Shown: positions 34,855-42,036 of the stretch, one piece after another
Position numbering within the stretch: the first letter of the stretch is position 1
Layout of the letters: each line of letters opens with the position of its first letter
NCBI GenBank assembly: GCA_046309355.1
Contig: JBKCPL010000074.1
Coordinates: 17,901 to 81,900, forward strand
Length of the DNA: 64,000 nucleotides
Source of the DNA: CAYSBE01 sp046309355
GTDB taxonomy: Bacteria; Bacteroidota; Bacteroidia; UKL13-3
Direction: 5' to 3'
Notes under the pieces: generated by a model
What the model was told of the DNA's origin: nothing
What the model saw: only the letters and a program-made list of their open reading frames with translations
The model's database searches: none
Program-made: the position numbers and the translations under genes

Positions 34855-35723
34855 AAAATAACAACAACCTCGAGTTTGTGAATACTAAACGGTTAAGGTT
34901 TAAGCACAATACTAAAGGCGTATTGGCATATCTTGATAACAAAAGATTTATATTCAGCGGATTGACAGTTCTAAAGGAAGGTGTTAGTTTGAACGAACAA
35001 GAATTTGAATCTTACTTATCTATTTGGAATACTTTTAATTCAGAGGTTAGAGGAAAACCATTCCATCCAACACACAATTACAAAATAATTGAGTATAATA
35101 TTGATGAGGTAAAGCCTTATACCGGTAAGGCATTTAAGTACATACAATATGAGAATTATGAAAAGTTTATCACTAAGGGTAAATGGCTTCTGGGTAATAT
35201 TGAGCATTATGCTACAATAGAAAATGAGTCTTTAAGAGATGAATATGAAGGCTTCACTCATATGAATTTATTCATAAACAATCATCAGACAAGTTTCCTC
35301 GTACAAACAAATTTTAACTATTTAATTTTTTGCTGCTCCCATGCAGAAAACTCAAACCAATTGAAGCAACAATTTGGTGAATGTATATTTGAAATCACAG
35401 ATATAAATGCTTTTGCAAAGCGAATCGTTAAAACAATAAGCGCAAAGAGGTATTACATTAGAAAGGTAGTATATAGTAGTCCTAAGGTTTATTCTTATCC
35501 CGAAAACATCATAAATCCCGATATAAAAATCGGGAGTGACATATTAAACGAAAGCTTTATAGACTTAGCCAGACAGCATTCACTATATCCAACACTTTTT
35601 ATAAAACCAGAAAGTTTTAAGCATGAATCAGAAATCCGAATAGTGTTCGAAATGCAAAAAGACTACTTTAAGCCTTTTACGTTTGAAAACTTAAAATTGC
35701 TTAATTACATTAGCAAAAAGTGA
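34851..35723 (+). CDS. Unrecognised island protein with weak DUF2971-like traits
   Basis: I do not recognise this 290-residue protein. FKYIQYENYEKFITKGKWLL (about 95-114), LRDEYEGF (about 128-135) and a late FKHESEIRIVFE resemble the layout of DUF2971 proteins, where a tyrosine-rich start, an Asp/Glu-Gly loop and an E-x-E-x-R near the end recur. That similarity is loose. No signal peptide or transmembrane helix is seen. Its ATG overlaps the restriction-modification stop, and its own stop overlaps the GTG of the kinase gene, so it is translated with both. A TCCCGAT...ATCGGGA hairpin lies inside the gene. Confidence 0.6.
   Translation: MKNNNNLEFVNTKRLRFKHNTKGVLAYLDNKRFIFSGLTVLKEGVSLNEQEFESYLSIWNTFNSEVRGKPFHPTHNYKIIEYNIDEVKPYTGKAFKYIQYENYEKFITKGKWLLGNIEHYATIENESLRDEYEGFTHMNLFINNHQTSFLVQTNFNYLIFCCSHAENSNQLKQQFGECIFEITDINAFAKRIVKTISAKRYYIRKVVYSSPKVYSYPENIINPDIKIGSDILNESFIDLARQHSLYPTLFIKPESFKHESEIRIVFEMQKDYFKPFTFENLKLLNYISKK
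35516..35535. repeat. Hairpin with TCCCGAT/ATCGGGA arms inside a coding region
   Basis: TCCCGAT, ATAAAA, ATCGGGA form a 7-bp stem with a 6-nt loop. The arms equal those of the 18-bp palindrome at 6528-6545. It is translated as part of NPDIKIGSDI in the gene at 34851-35723. Confidence 0.55.
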
Positions 35724-36559
35724 AAAGAATAATTCATTTGAAATACTTACACTCCATAGAGCAAATTGAACCACATCATGTATTGCAAACCAATTGCAGG
35801 CCCTTGGTTGTGCATACAAATGAGCTGAATGATTATTTGGTTAAATACTTGAAGGGGAATGTTTCTGCCAATATGCTTGCGCGTGAACTCATCGCTGCTG
35901 AGTTTTGCAAATTATGGGATATAAAATTTCCTGAATATGTTTTAATTACTATTAAGGACGAGCATCTGAGTAGCGAATTAGGCATAGGCACAACTAAAAT
36001 ACAAATGCCCGGTTTTGGTACTTTGTATGACAATCGCTTAAAAGAACTGGATCGTTTCTTTGAAGAAATGAATTCTTACCAATCGAATAAAATCAGCAAC
36101 CCCGATGATTTTTTAACCATCGCCTTCTTTGATATTTGGATGAGTAATGAGGATAGAAATATGGGCAATTATAACATGATGATAAAATCAGCTGAAGATG
36201 GCTATGAATTTTGGGCTATTGACCATGGGGCTGTATTTCATACCGGTAATCAGGATAAGCCCAACTTCCCTATCTCATTGCAGGATTCCTTATTGAATAG
36301 TCCCTTTCTGTTCAAGTTGTTTACTAAGAAGCAATTATTTGATAATCAAGTACATGAAGAATTCAGAAAAACATGGTACATTTGCGCCACTCGTTGTAAA
36401 GAAAAATACCGTGAAATTATAAATACTTTTCCTGACCAATGGAATATTAATAAGCAAGAACTAACCAATCAGCTAGAATCTTTTATGATGAACTATGGTT
36501 GGTTTGACAATTGCTGGCAAACTTATTTGGAATTTTTAGAACGAATTAAAAACCGCTGA
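35720..36559 (+). CDS. HipA-like kinase domain protein
   Basis: This 279-residue protein starts at GTG overlapping the previous stop. Motifs of HipA-like kinases are visible in order: Lys42 in DYLVKYLKG (ATP binding), Glu56 in LARELIAAEFC, the catalytic loop NEDRNMGNYN (Asp145) and the metal-binding Asp168 in FWAIDHGAVF. The site therefore looks intact. It is about 160 residues shorter than HipA itself and lacks the N-terminal subdomain that HipA proteins use. HipA kinases phosphorylate tRNA synthetases and stop growth. The next gene, DUF3037-like, often accompanies such kinases. Confidence 0.82.
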   Translation: MKRIIHLKYLHSIEQIEPHHVLQTNCRPLVVHTNELNDYLVKYLKGNVSANMLARELIAAEFCKLWDIKFPEYVLITIKDEHLSSELGIGTTKIQMPGFGTLYDNRLKELDRFFEEMNSYQSNKISNPDDFLTIAFFDIWMSNEDRNMGNYNMMIKSAEDGYEFWAIDHGAVFHTGNQDKPNFPISLQDSLLNSPFLFKLFTKKQLFDNQVHEEFRKTWYICATRCKEKYREIINTFPDQWNINKQELTNQLESFMMNYGWFDNCWQTYLEFLERIKNR

Positions 36560-36560
36560 T

Positions 36561-37388
36561 ATGGCAACCTTTTATAGCATATTAACTGCAATTATACGCC
36601 CTGAGATACAAGAACGTATTTCAGTAGGGCTCATATTGTTTGGTGATGAAGGAGTACATTTTAATTACTCTACCAATAAATTAGCAGCTGTGCGCACTAT
36701 TTTTCATGAGCATGATTACAAGTTGTTTAAAGATTACCTGCACATGGTTGAGGGTAAGGTATCTGCAATTGCAAAGAGTAACGGACAGGTTTCATTTGAC
36801 AAACGTGATGCACTCATCAATAAAGAATATATAAACTACTTAAGTAATTATACTAATAACCTTTTAAGCTTTACTCCTACTAAAAATATTGACATTCCTG
36901 CTACAGCTGCTGTTTTTGCTAAACTTTTTCAAAAGTTTATTGACGATATCGACCACCCCAAACCGGTAGAGCAAAAACGCACTTTTGAGGTGTTCAGGCG
37001 CAATAATGAAGCTGTATTAAAATCTCATTATACTATAGAGCGCGAAATCTATACAAACGAACTCCCTGGGCTTATTGCTCCAGTAAAAATTGATTTGATA
37101 GGCATGAATGAAATTCCTGTTTACGCACAGTCTATTGACATGGACAGGCGTGTTTATCATATCGAAAATGATATTGCTAAGCTGCTATTTCTCAGAAACG
37201 CTTTTGATGCAAAATATAAAAAACGTACAGAGTTTATCGTTACAAGCGAGCCACAGAAAACCCAGCAAAAACAACATGCCATCTGGAAAAATTTGCTTAG
37301 CTCAAAAGAATTTACTTACCTTGATGTGAGTGAAGCTGATAGAATAATTGAATATGCCAATAACCATGGTGTGAAGCCTTTGGTATAA
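36561..37388 (+). CDS. DUF3037-like protein paired with the kinase
   Basis: This 275-residue protein starts one base after the kinase stop. The beginning matches the DUF3037 pattern, in which a Tyr-rich start (FYSILTAIIRPEIQERISVGLILF) is followed by a small hydrophobic beta sheet. No signal peptide or DNA-binding motif is visible. DUF3037 genes are known to lie next to HipA-like kinase genes, so it may be the antitoxin or a co-factor of the kinase; that role is inferred only from context. Confidence 0.72.
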   Translation: MATFYSILTAIIRPEIQERISVGLILFGDEGVHFNYSTNKLAAVRTIFHEHDYKLFKDYLHMVEGKVSAIAKSNGQVSFDKRDALINKEYINYLSNYTNNLLSFTPTKNIDIPATAAVFAKLFQKFIDDIDHPKPVEQKRTFEVFRRNNEAVLKSHYTIEREIYTNELPGLIAPVKIDLIGMNEIPVYAQSIDMDRRVYHIENDIAKLLFLRNAFDAKYKKRTEFIVTSEPQKTQQKQHAIWKNLLSSKEFTYLDVSEADRIIEYANNHGVKPLV

Positions 37389-37489
37389 TTTTTCATATCA
37401 ATTAAATTAGTTTATACTATTGCCTCAGTTAGAATATATAAAAAAAACATAGATTAAAGGTAATACCCTTGCTTTTGCTCTTCTTACAT

Positions 37490-37549
37490 GCGTGAGTATA
37501 CAAGCTAAATTACCTGAGTGCCCTCGCTGCCACGCTTGCCTACAGCCAT
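37490..37549. repeat. Left 60-bp imperfect direct repeat of the cassette
   Basis: This copy matches 38516-38575 at 55 of 60 positions without gaps, in the same orientation. It contains CAAGC and GCTTG as an inner inverted pair. The two copies bound about 970 bp with two genes. No integrase lies between or beside them. Apart from this copy, 37389-37637 holds nothing recognisable. Confidence 0.85.
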
Positions 37550-37637
37550 CGGGACCAGCCGAACGCGAGGAACAGGAACATTATCGCCAATGCTTGATTA
37601 GCATCAGAAAAATCCAGCATCATACTGCACAATTTCG

Positions 37638-37645
37638 TATATTTG
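37638..37645 (+). promoter_or_regulatory. -7 element of the cassette genes
   Basis: TATATTTG is a full match to TAnnTTTG and ends 4 bp before the ATG at 37650, so the transcript would have almost no leader. It lies inside the cassette, so the cassette may carry its own promoter. Confidence 0.4.
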
Positions 37646-37649
37646 GGAC

Positions 37650-38177
37650 ATGCCCAGACAGACTAAATACCACATTGGTGTTGAAATAGATAGGTTAACT
37701 AACAGTATTCAGAATACCATTTCTGGAGACAGTTTTCCTACTGACGTTCACCCTGTATCCAAGGCTGACTTGAAAACTATTACGAGGAAGAATAAATGGC
37801 TTTTTAATTGGAGTGAAGAGTTTAAAATGAAAGACCGAACTGTTTTCAAACTGACCATCCGAAACAACCCCGATATTATTCAAGGTCTAGTTAGTATAAG
37901 TGACTACAAAGACCATTTCTACCTGCAATTAATTGAGAGTGCACCTTTCAATCTAGGCCGACATAAACTTTATGAAGGTGTGCCAGGTAATCTTTTTGCA
38001 TTTACCTGCAAGATTTCATGGGACAAAGGTTATCAAGGATTCATTTCGTTTACTTCAAAAACAAAGCTCGTTGACCATTATGAAAAGACTCTTGGGGCAA
38101 CTCATATTGGTGGGCATAAAATGGTGATATTCCCCAATGAGGCACTTAAACTGATTAGAAAGTATTTTCCTAACTAA
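37650..38177 (+). CDS. GNAT-like protein of unknown substrate
   Basis: This 175-residue protein has a C-terminal half that resembles GNAT acetyltransferases: FAFTCKISWDKGYQGFISFTSK (acceptor and CoA-loop region), KLVDHYEKTLGA and HKMVIFPNEALKLI. The N-terminal half (VEIDRLTNSIQNTISGDSFPTDVHP) has no domain I recognise. No clear Q/R-x-x-G-x-G/A motif is present, so acetyltransferase activity is uncertain. It pairs with the small basic gene 10 bp downstream and lies between 60-bp direct repeats. Confidence 0.6.
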   Translation: MPRQTKYHIGVEIDRLTNSIQNTISGDSFPTDVHPVSKADLKTITRKNKWLFNWSEEFKMKDRTVFKLTIRNNPDIIQGLVSISDYKDHFYLQLIESAPFNLGRHKLYEGVPGNLFAFTCKISWDKGYQGFISFTSKTKLVDHYEKTLGATHIGGHKMVIFPNEALKLIRKYFPN

Positions 38178-38187
38178 AATTATTACT

Positions 38188-38373
38188 ATGGGACACATTA
38201 AAGAACCGAATGGCGTAGATTTTTTTGTTGATCCTACCCCTTTGACAAAAGAGGATAGACAACAAATTAGTGAGCTAATTGCTTACTACAAACGAACTGG
38301 GAAAAAAATGACAGCTCCTAAGGCAGCCTCAAAAAAGAGAGTGTCACGGAAAAAGAAGACCTTATTAGCATAA
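38188..38373 (+). CDS. Small basic protein paired with the GNAT-like gene
   Basis: This 61-residue protein begins MGHIKEPNGVDFFVDPTPLT, has a short helix EDRQQISELIAYYKRT, and ends in a lysine/arginine-rich tail (KKRVSRKKK). It has no known domain. Its small size, gene order and basic tail would fit an antitoxin, a nucleic-acid-binding partner or a regulator of the GNAT-like protein. It starts 10 bp after the preceding stop. Confidence 0.6.
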   Translation: MGHIKEPNGVDFFVDPTPLTKEDRQQISELIAYYKRTGKKMTAPKAASKKRVSRKKKTLLA

Positions 38374-38487
38374 TTTCTTATCGACTTAAATTGACTCTAC
38401 AATATACCACTGGCTATAACAGCCGTTCATCCAGCATGCGGGTCAAGTTATGCAAAGAAGTAAAGTTTCCTTCCCCAGTTCTCTCGC

Positions 38488-38503
38488 ATCCCGCAAGCGG
38501 GAT
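38488..38503. repeat. Short hairpin next to the right direct repeat
   Basis: ATCCCGC, AA, GCGGGAT form a 7-bp stem with a 2-nt loop 12 bp before the right 60-bp repeat. The minus strand from 38530 to 38414 is open without a start codon, but there is no firm gene there. Confidence 0.55.
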
Positions 38504-38515
38504 AAGTACTGTGAA

Positions 38516-38575
38516 GCGTGAGTATGCAAGCTAAATTACCTGAGTGCCCTCGCTGCTATACTTGCCTATAGCCAT
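38516..38575. repeat. Right 60-bp imperfect direct repeat of the cassette
   Basis: This copy differs from 37490-37549 at 5 of 60 positions. It carries GCAAG and CTTGC as an inner inverted pair; two of the five changes keep a 5-bp pairing. It ends 20 bp before the stop of the ABC permease gene, so it marks the right edge of the island. Confidence 0.85.
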
Positions 38576-38595
38576 GTTTTAAGAAGAAAGAAGGC

Positions 38596-39918
38596 TTAAT
38601 TTTTCACAAACAACCACCGCGACAGTTCTTTGTAGCCTACTTTTTTGCCGTACATCAATATGCCTATGCGGTAAATACGTGCAGCCAGCCACACCGTGAA
38701 TACGAAACCGGCAACCATCAGCGACATGGAAATGGCTAACTCCCACCAGGCTACGCCAAAAGGTATGCGTACCATCATCACCACGGGCGAAGTCAACGGA
38801 ATCATTGACAGCCAGAATGCAAGCGCTCCATTCGGATTGGAAGTAACTACGCTTTGAGCCAGTATAAATGCAAATACCAGCGGCAACGTAATGGGCAGCA
38901 TAAATTGCTGGGTATCGGTTTCGTTATCTACAGCTGATCCTACGGCTGCAAACAGCGCACCGTAAAACAGGTAGCCGGTAACGAAGTAAAACAAAAAGAG
39001 CAGGGTGATTTGTACGAAATTAAATCCGGCCAGTCCGTTCAGGAAGGAAGCCATTTCATTTGAGCCGGCTTCAGTAGCCGTAGAGTTGGCCATTTCGCTA
39101 ACGGCTTCGGCAGGTATATCAACAGCGCTGTAAATAAAACCCGATAAGGCGCTGCCCAGCAAGGTAAACAGCACTAGCCAGATAATAAATTGGGTAAGTC
39201 CTACCAGCGCAATGCCGGCTATTTTTCCCATCATCAGTTCAAAAGGTTTGAGCGATGAAATAATCACCTCAATAATCCGGTTCGATTTTTCTTCAATGAC
39301 GCCACGCATAACCTGTACACCGTAAAGAAAAATGAATAGGTAAATGAGTATAGCACTGATGTAGCCAATAGCCGTTGATGCGGTGGCGCTTCCCGATTTA
39401 GCTCCTTTGGCGGTGTACTTTACTGAATTGATGGAGATGGAGGCCTTGTTTATATTTTGTATTACCGTGCTGCTGATGCCACTTTGTTTCAGCTTATAGT
39501 CCTTGATTATTTTTTTCAGCATGTTTTCCAGGCTGCTTTGTGTCGACATGCTTACCTGCTCTTCGGCAATTAGCGTAAGCGGTGGAATCTCATCAATGTT
39601 ATCGGCAGGCGGTATGCGCAGAATGGCGTAGATATCGGTGTTTTTTAAAATGCTTTGTTCGCTTTCCTTGTCTACCAGTCCGTATTGAAATTTTATGTAG
39701 CGTGTGTCTTCCAGTTCTTTATCAAAAAAGCCGGTGCGGTCATCTACCAGTATTACTTTTTGCTTTTCGCCTACGTGGCGGTTGATGGCAAAGTAAAAGA
39801 TGATGCCATAAAAGGCGAGAACCAGCAATGGCGTTAGAATGGTCATTACAATGAACGACTTCTTGCGCACGCGTGTCAGGTATTCACGGCTTATAACCAG
39901 CCCAATTTTTCCGAACAT
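38596..39918 (-). CDS. ABC-2-type transporter permease, Nat/NatB-like
   Basis: This 440-residue inner-membrane protein has an N-terminal helix (KKSFIVMTILTPLLVLAFYGI), an extracytoplasmic loop of about 130 residues and a C-terminal bundle of about five transmembrane helices. The usual GVIEEKSNRIIEVIISSLKP motif is present. The family forms the membrane half of sodium or peptide exporters with an ATP-binding partner. No ATPase gene is adjacent: the gene upstream is a TlpA-like protein whose stop abuts this start (TAAATG). It is just outside the island. Confidence 0.88.
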   Translation of the reverse strand: MFGKIGLVISREYLTRVRKKSFIVMTILTPLLVLAFYGIIFYFAINRHVGEKQKVILVDDRTGFFDKELEDTRYIKFQYGLVDKESEQSILKNTDIYAILRIPPADNIDEIPPLTLIAEEQVSMSTQSSLENMLKKIIKDYKLKQSGISSTVIQNINKASISINSVKYTAKGAKSGSATASTAIGYISAILIYLFIFLYGVQVMRGVIEEKSNRIIEVIISSLKPFELMMGKIAGIALVGLTQFIIWLVLFTLLGSALSGFIYSAVDIPAEAVSEMANSTATEAGSNEMASFLNGLAGFNFVQITLLFLFYFVTGYLFYGALFAAVGSAVDNETDTQQFMLPITLPLVFAFILAQSVVTSNPNGALAFWLSMIPLTSPVVMMVRIPFGVAWWELAISMSLMVAGFVFTVWLAARIYRIGILMYGKKVGYKELSRWLFVKN

Positions 39919-41337
39919 TTATTCTATTCCTTTATCTATAAAATCAATCACCTGATCGGCAGACAGGCGCTTGCCGATTATTTTCTTTTCACGGTTGAGC
40001 AGGTAAATAACCGGTGTGCTGTAAATATCGTAGTAGCGGTGGTAGTTGCTTTCTTTATAAGGGTCGTGCACATTTATCCAGGGCAGTTTATTTTCATAAA
40101 TGTATTTTTTCCATTCGGCATAATCGGAGGTTGAGCCAAGTGCGTAAATCTCTATTTTTTTGCCTGTTTTTACTGAGCTCTTATTGGCTTCGTTGTAATA
40201 CTTCAGCAGCTTGGGAAGTTCTTCCTTGCAATGCGAGCAGTGAGGATCCCAAAATACAAGCACCGTATACTCGGCCTTCACCGAGAAAAGAGCCTGATAG
40301 CGCATAGCTGTGTCGGGCAAATTCAAGTTCAAGGGTTTTACTCCTATCAGGTTGTAGCGCAACTGATCGGCACGTGCAGTAATTTTTACACGCGTAACTT
40401 CATCTACCCACGGTGTAGTTTCTTTTTTGCTGTAGTAGCGGTCAACCATCATTACAAATACTTTATCCATGCCCATGAATTTGGAGGTTTCGTAATAATT
40501 TGTAATCCAGTAAATGAGCCACTTCGACATTTCGGGAGACTTCTGTGCCCTGTCGCATACGTCAAATGCAGCTACGGCAATGCTATCGGGTATTTGAGGA
40601 ATAATTTTAGTGATGTAATTTTCAATGCGGCTGTGAAAAACAGGTGTGCGCGACAGGCGGTCGTCTGCAAAGTCAATATTGTTTAAATACGCCTGGCGGT
40701 AGTAGTAATATCCCCACACGGAATCGCGAGCGCCATTGGGCAGCAGGGGAGGCTCGGGCACATCAATTTCCTGCATCATGCGAAATATTTTTGAAATGAG
40801 GGTTTGCGGGTGGTTCAGCATTACCTGCTTGCGGTAATCGTTTACCTCACGGTCGTACCTGCGCAGCTCTTCACGGAATTTACGCATTTCGGCTGTATCG
40901 TTTTTTTCGCGGGCAGCGCGGTACTTGCGTTCGGCATCCCCGGCAGCAATACCCCGTGTAGTTGAGTATTTCGAATAATTGAAAAACACCTCATTCTCAA
41001 CCGAGCCTTTTACTTTCATATTCGGTATAAAATCGGAGGTGTCGGTTTCGAGGCTAAATTCCTGTTCGGTAACTATAAAGTCGAACAGCAGCCGTTTATC
41101 GGCAGAGGCTAGCAGGTAAACACCTCCGTCCAATTTATCTTTTCCTTTAAAAACGATTTTTCCGCTCGCATCGCTCATGGCACTGTCGCGAATAAATTGC
41201 TTATCGCCAAAGTAATACCCAAGCAGAAATTTTTGATTTTTAGCACCGGTTAATTTGATGGTGATGGTGTACGCTTGTGTCTGCGATGCGGCTACCAGTA
41301 AGGCTGCCAGCATGCTCCATTGATAGATTTTTTTCAT
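39919..41337 (-). CDS. TlpA-family thioredoxin protein with DUF4369-like and DUF5106-like domains
   Basis: This 472-residue exported protein has a signal peptide (MKKIYQWSMLAALLVAASQTQA), an N-terminal DUF4369-like beta domain (about 23-110), a helical middle region (DUF5106-like) and a C-terminal thioredoxin fold with the active site CSHC in VFWDPHCSHCKEELP. Bacteroidota use such proteins in periplasmic redox. The ATG at 41337 gives a classical leader; an upstream ATG at 41355 adds six residues. It overlaps no gene, and its stop directly precedes the ABC permease start. Confidence 0.85.
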   Translation of the reverse strand: MKKIYQWSMLAALLVAASQTQAYTITIKLTGAKNQKFLLGYYFGDKQFIRDSAMSDASGKIVFKGKDKLDGGVYLLASADKRLLFDFIVTEQEFSLETDTSDFIPNMKVKGSVENEVFFNYSKYSTTRGIAAGDAERKYRAAREKNDTAEMRKFREELRRYDREVNDYRKQVMLNHPQTLISKIFRMMQEIDVPEPPLLPNGARDSVWGYYYYRQAYLNNIDFADDRLSRTPVFHSRIENYITKIIPQIPDSIAVAAFDVCDRAQKSPEMSKWLIYWITNYYETSKFMGMDKVFVMMVDRYYSKKETTPWVDEVTRVKITARADQLRYNLIGVKPLNLNLPDTAMRYQALFSVKAEYTVLVFWDPHCSHCKEELPKLLKYYNEANKSSVKTGKKIEIYALGSTSDYAEWKKYIYENKLPWINVHDPYKESNYHRYYDIYSTPVIYLLNREKKIIGKRLSADQVIDFIDKGIE

Positions 41338-41485
41338 ACCTGTTGTAATATTCATCAATTTGACGCAATTATACATCCAATTTTTGTGCACACGAGGTGT
41401 TTTAACAAAATATTAAGTGTCTGTTTGGTAGCGATTATCCGCCTTTAAGGCCAACGTATTCACGCAGCAGTGGCTGTTACGTTCT

Positions 41486-41521
41486 ATGATAAATATCATG
41501 CAATTACATGATAGGCATCAT
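41486..41521. promoter_or_regulatory. Two Crp/Fnr-like dyads, 22 bp apart
   Basis: ATGATAAATATCAT (41486-41499) and ATGATAGGCATCAT (41508-41521) both fit TGAT-N4-ATCA. Their centres are 22 bp apart, about two helical turns. They lie about 65-100 bp before the ATG at 41586 and about 150 bp from the TlpA-like gene start on the other strand, so they could serve either gene. Confidence 0.55.
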
Positions 41522-41585
41522 GTTTTTAAACGGCAGTATGCCGCACATTTGTTGGCAGATAATCACCAATTAACACATACACATT

Positions 41586-41969
41586 ATGGAAGCCAGAAAA
41601 CATTTATCGGAACTGCACCACGAACATACTGCGTGGAGCAAATCGCTCGAATTTTACAAAGACGAGTTGAACGTATTAAACAACCGCCTGGGCGAGTTGG
41701 TTACCAGCAATTCAAACCAATCGGTACGCGCACAGATTGAACATTTTCAAAATCAGTTTATACGTCAGCGTGAGGTGATTGATGAACTGATGCACGACAT
41801 CAAAGCAAGTGAAACCGATATTGTATCCAACATTTCGGCCAACACGGTAGCATCTGATCATCGGTTAGCTCCCGACCACACCGAACTCCGCGAGCGCTTT
41901 ACCCTGTTTGAAAAAATTTACAGCGAGCTGAAGCAAGAGTTTCATGCGTTTGCGTCACGCAATTATTAA
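41586..41969 (+). CDS. Small coiled-coil protein of unknown function
   Basis: This 127-residue protein is almost all helical, with heptad-like spacing in LEFYKDELNVLNNRLGELV and a second helix near the end (FEKIYSELKQEFHAF). It has no signal peptide, no cysteine and no known domain. Upstream are two Crp/Fnr-like dyads, and downstream is a strong terminator, so it is a single-gene transcription unit. A stress- or oxygen-responsive role would be inference from the dyads. Confidence 0.7.
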   Translation: MEARKHLSELHHEHTAWSKSLEFYKDELNVLNNRLGELVTSNSNQSVRAQIEHFQNQFIRQREVIDELMHDIKASETDIVSNISANTVASDHRLAPDHTELRERFTLFEKIYSELKQEFHAFASRNY

Positions 41970-42000
41970 AACCGTACCGATATAAAAGTATAGGCACTTA

Positions 42001-42036
42001 AAATCCGCATCACATAGCGTGGTGCGGATTTTTTTT
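42001..42036. terminator. Bidirectional intrinsic terminator
   Basis: AAATCCGCATCAC (42001-42013) pairs with GTGGTGCGGATTT (42019-42031) around ATAGC, with one G-T pair, followed by T6. It lies between the coiled-coil gene (+) and the DUF4294 gene (-); the A-run on the other side can serve the minus strand. Confidence 0.88.

Noticed and set aside
37490..38575. The 60-bp repeats as integron attC sites
   Set aside because: They lack the GTTRRRY core and RYYYAAC partner, and no integron integrase was seen.
41486..41740. Open frame of 84 codons upstream of the coiled-coil gene
   Set aside because: It overlaps the Crp/Fnr-like dyads and the start of the real gene in another frame, and shows no domain.
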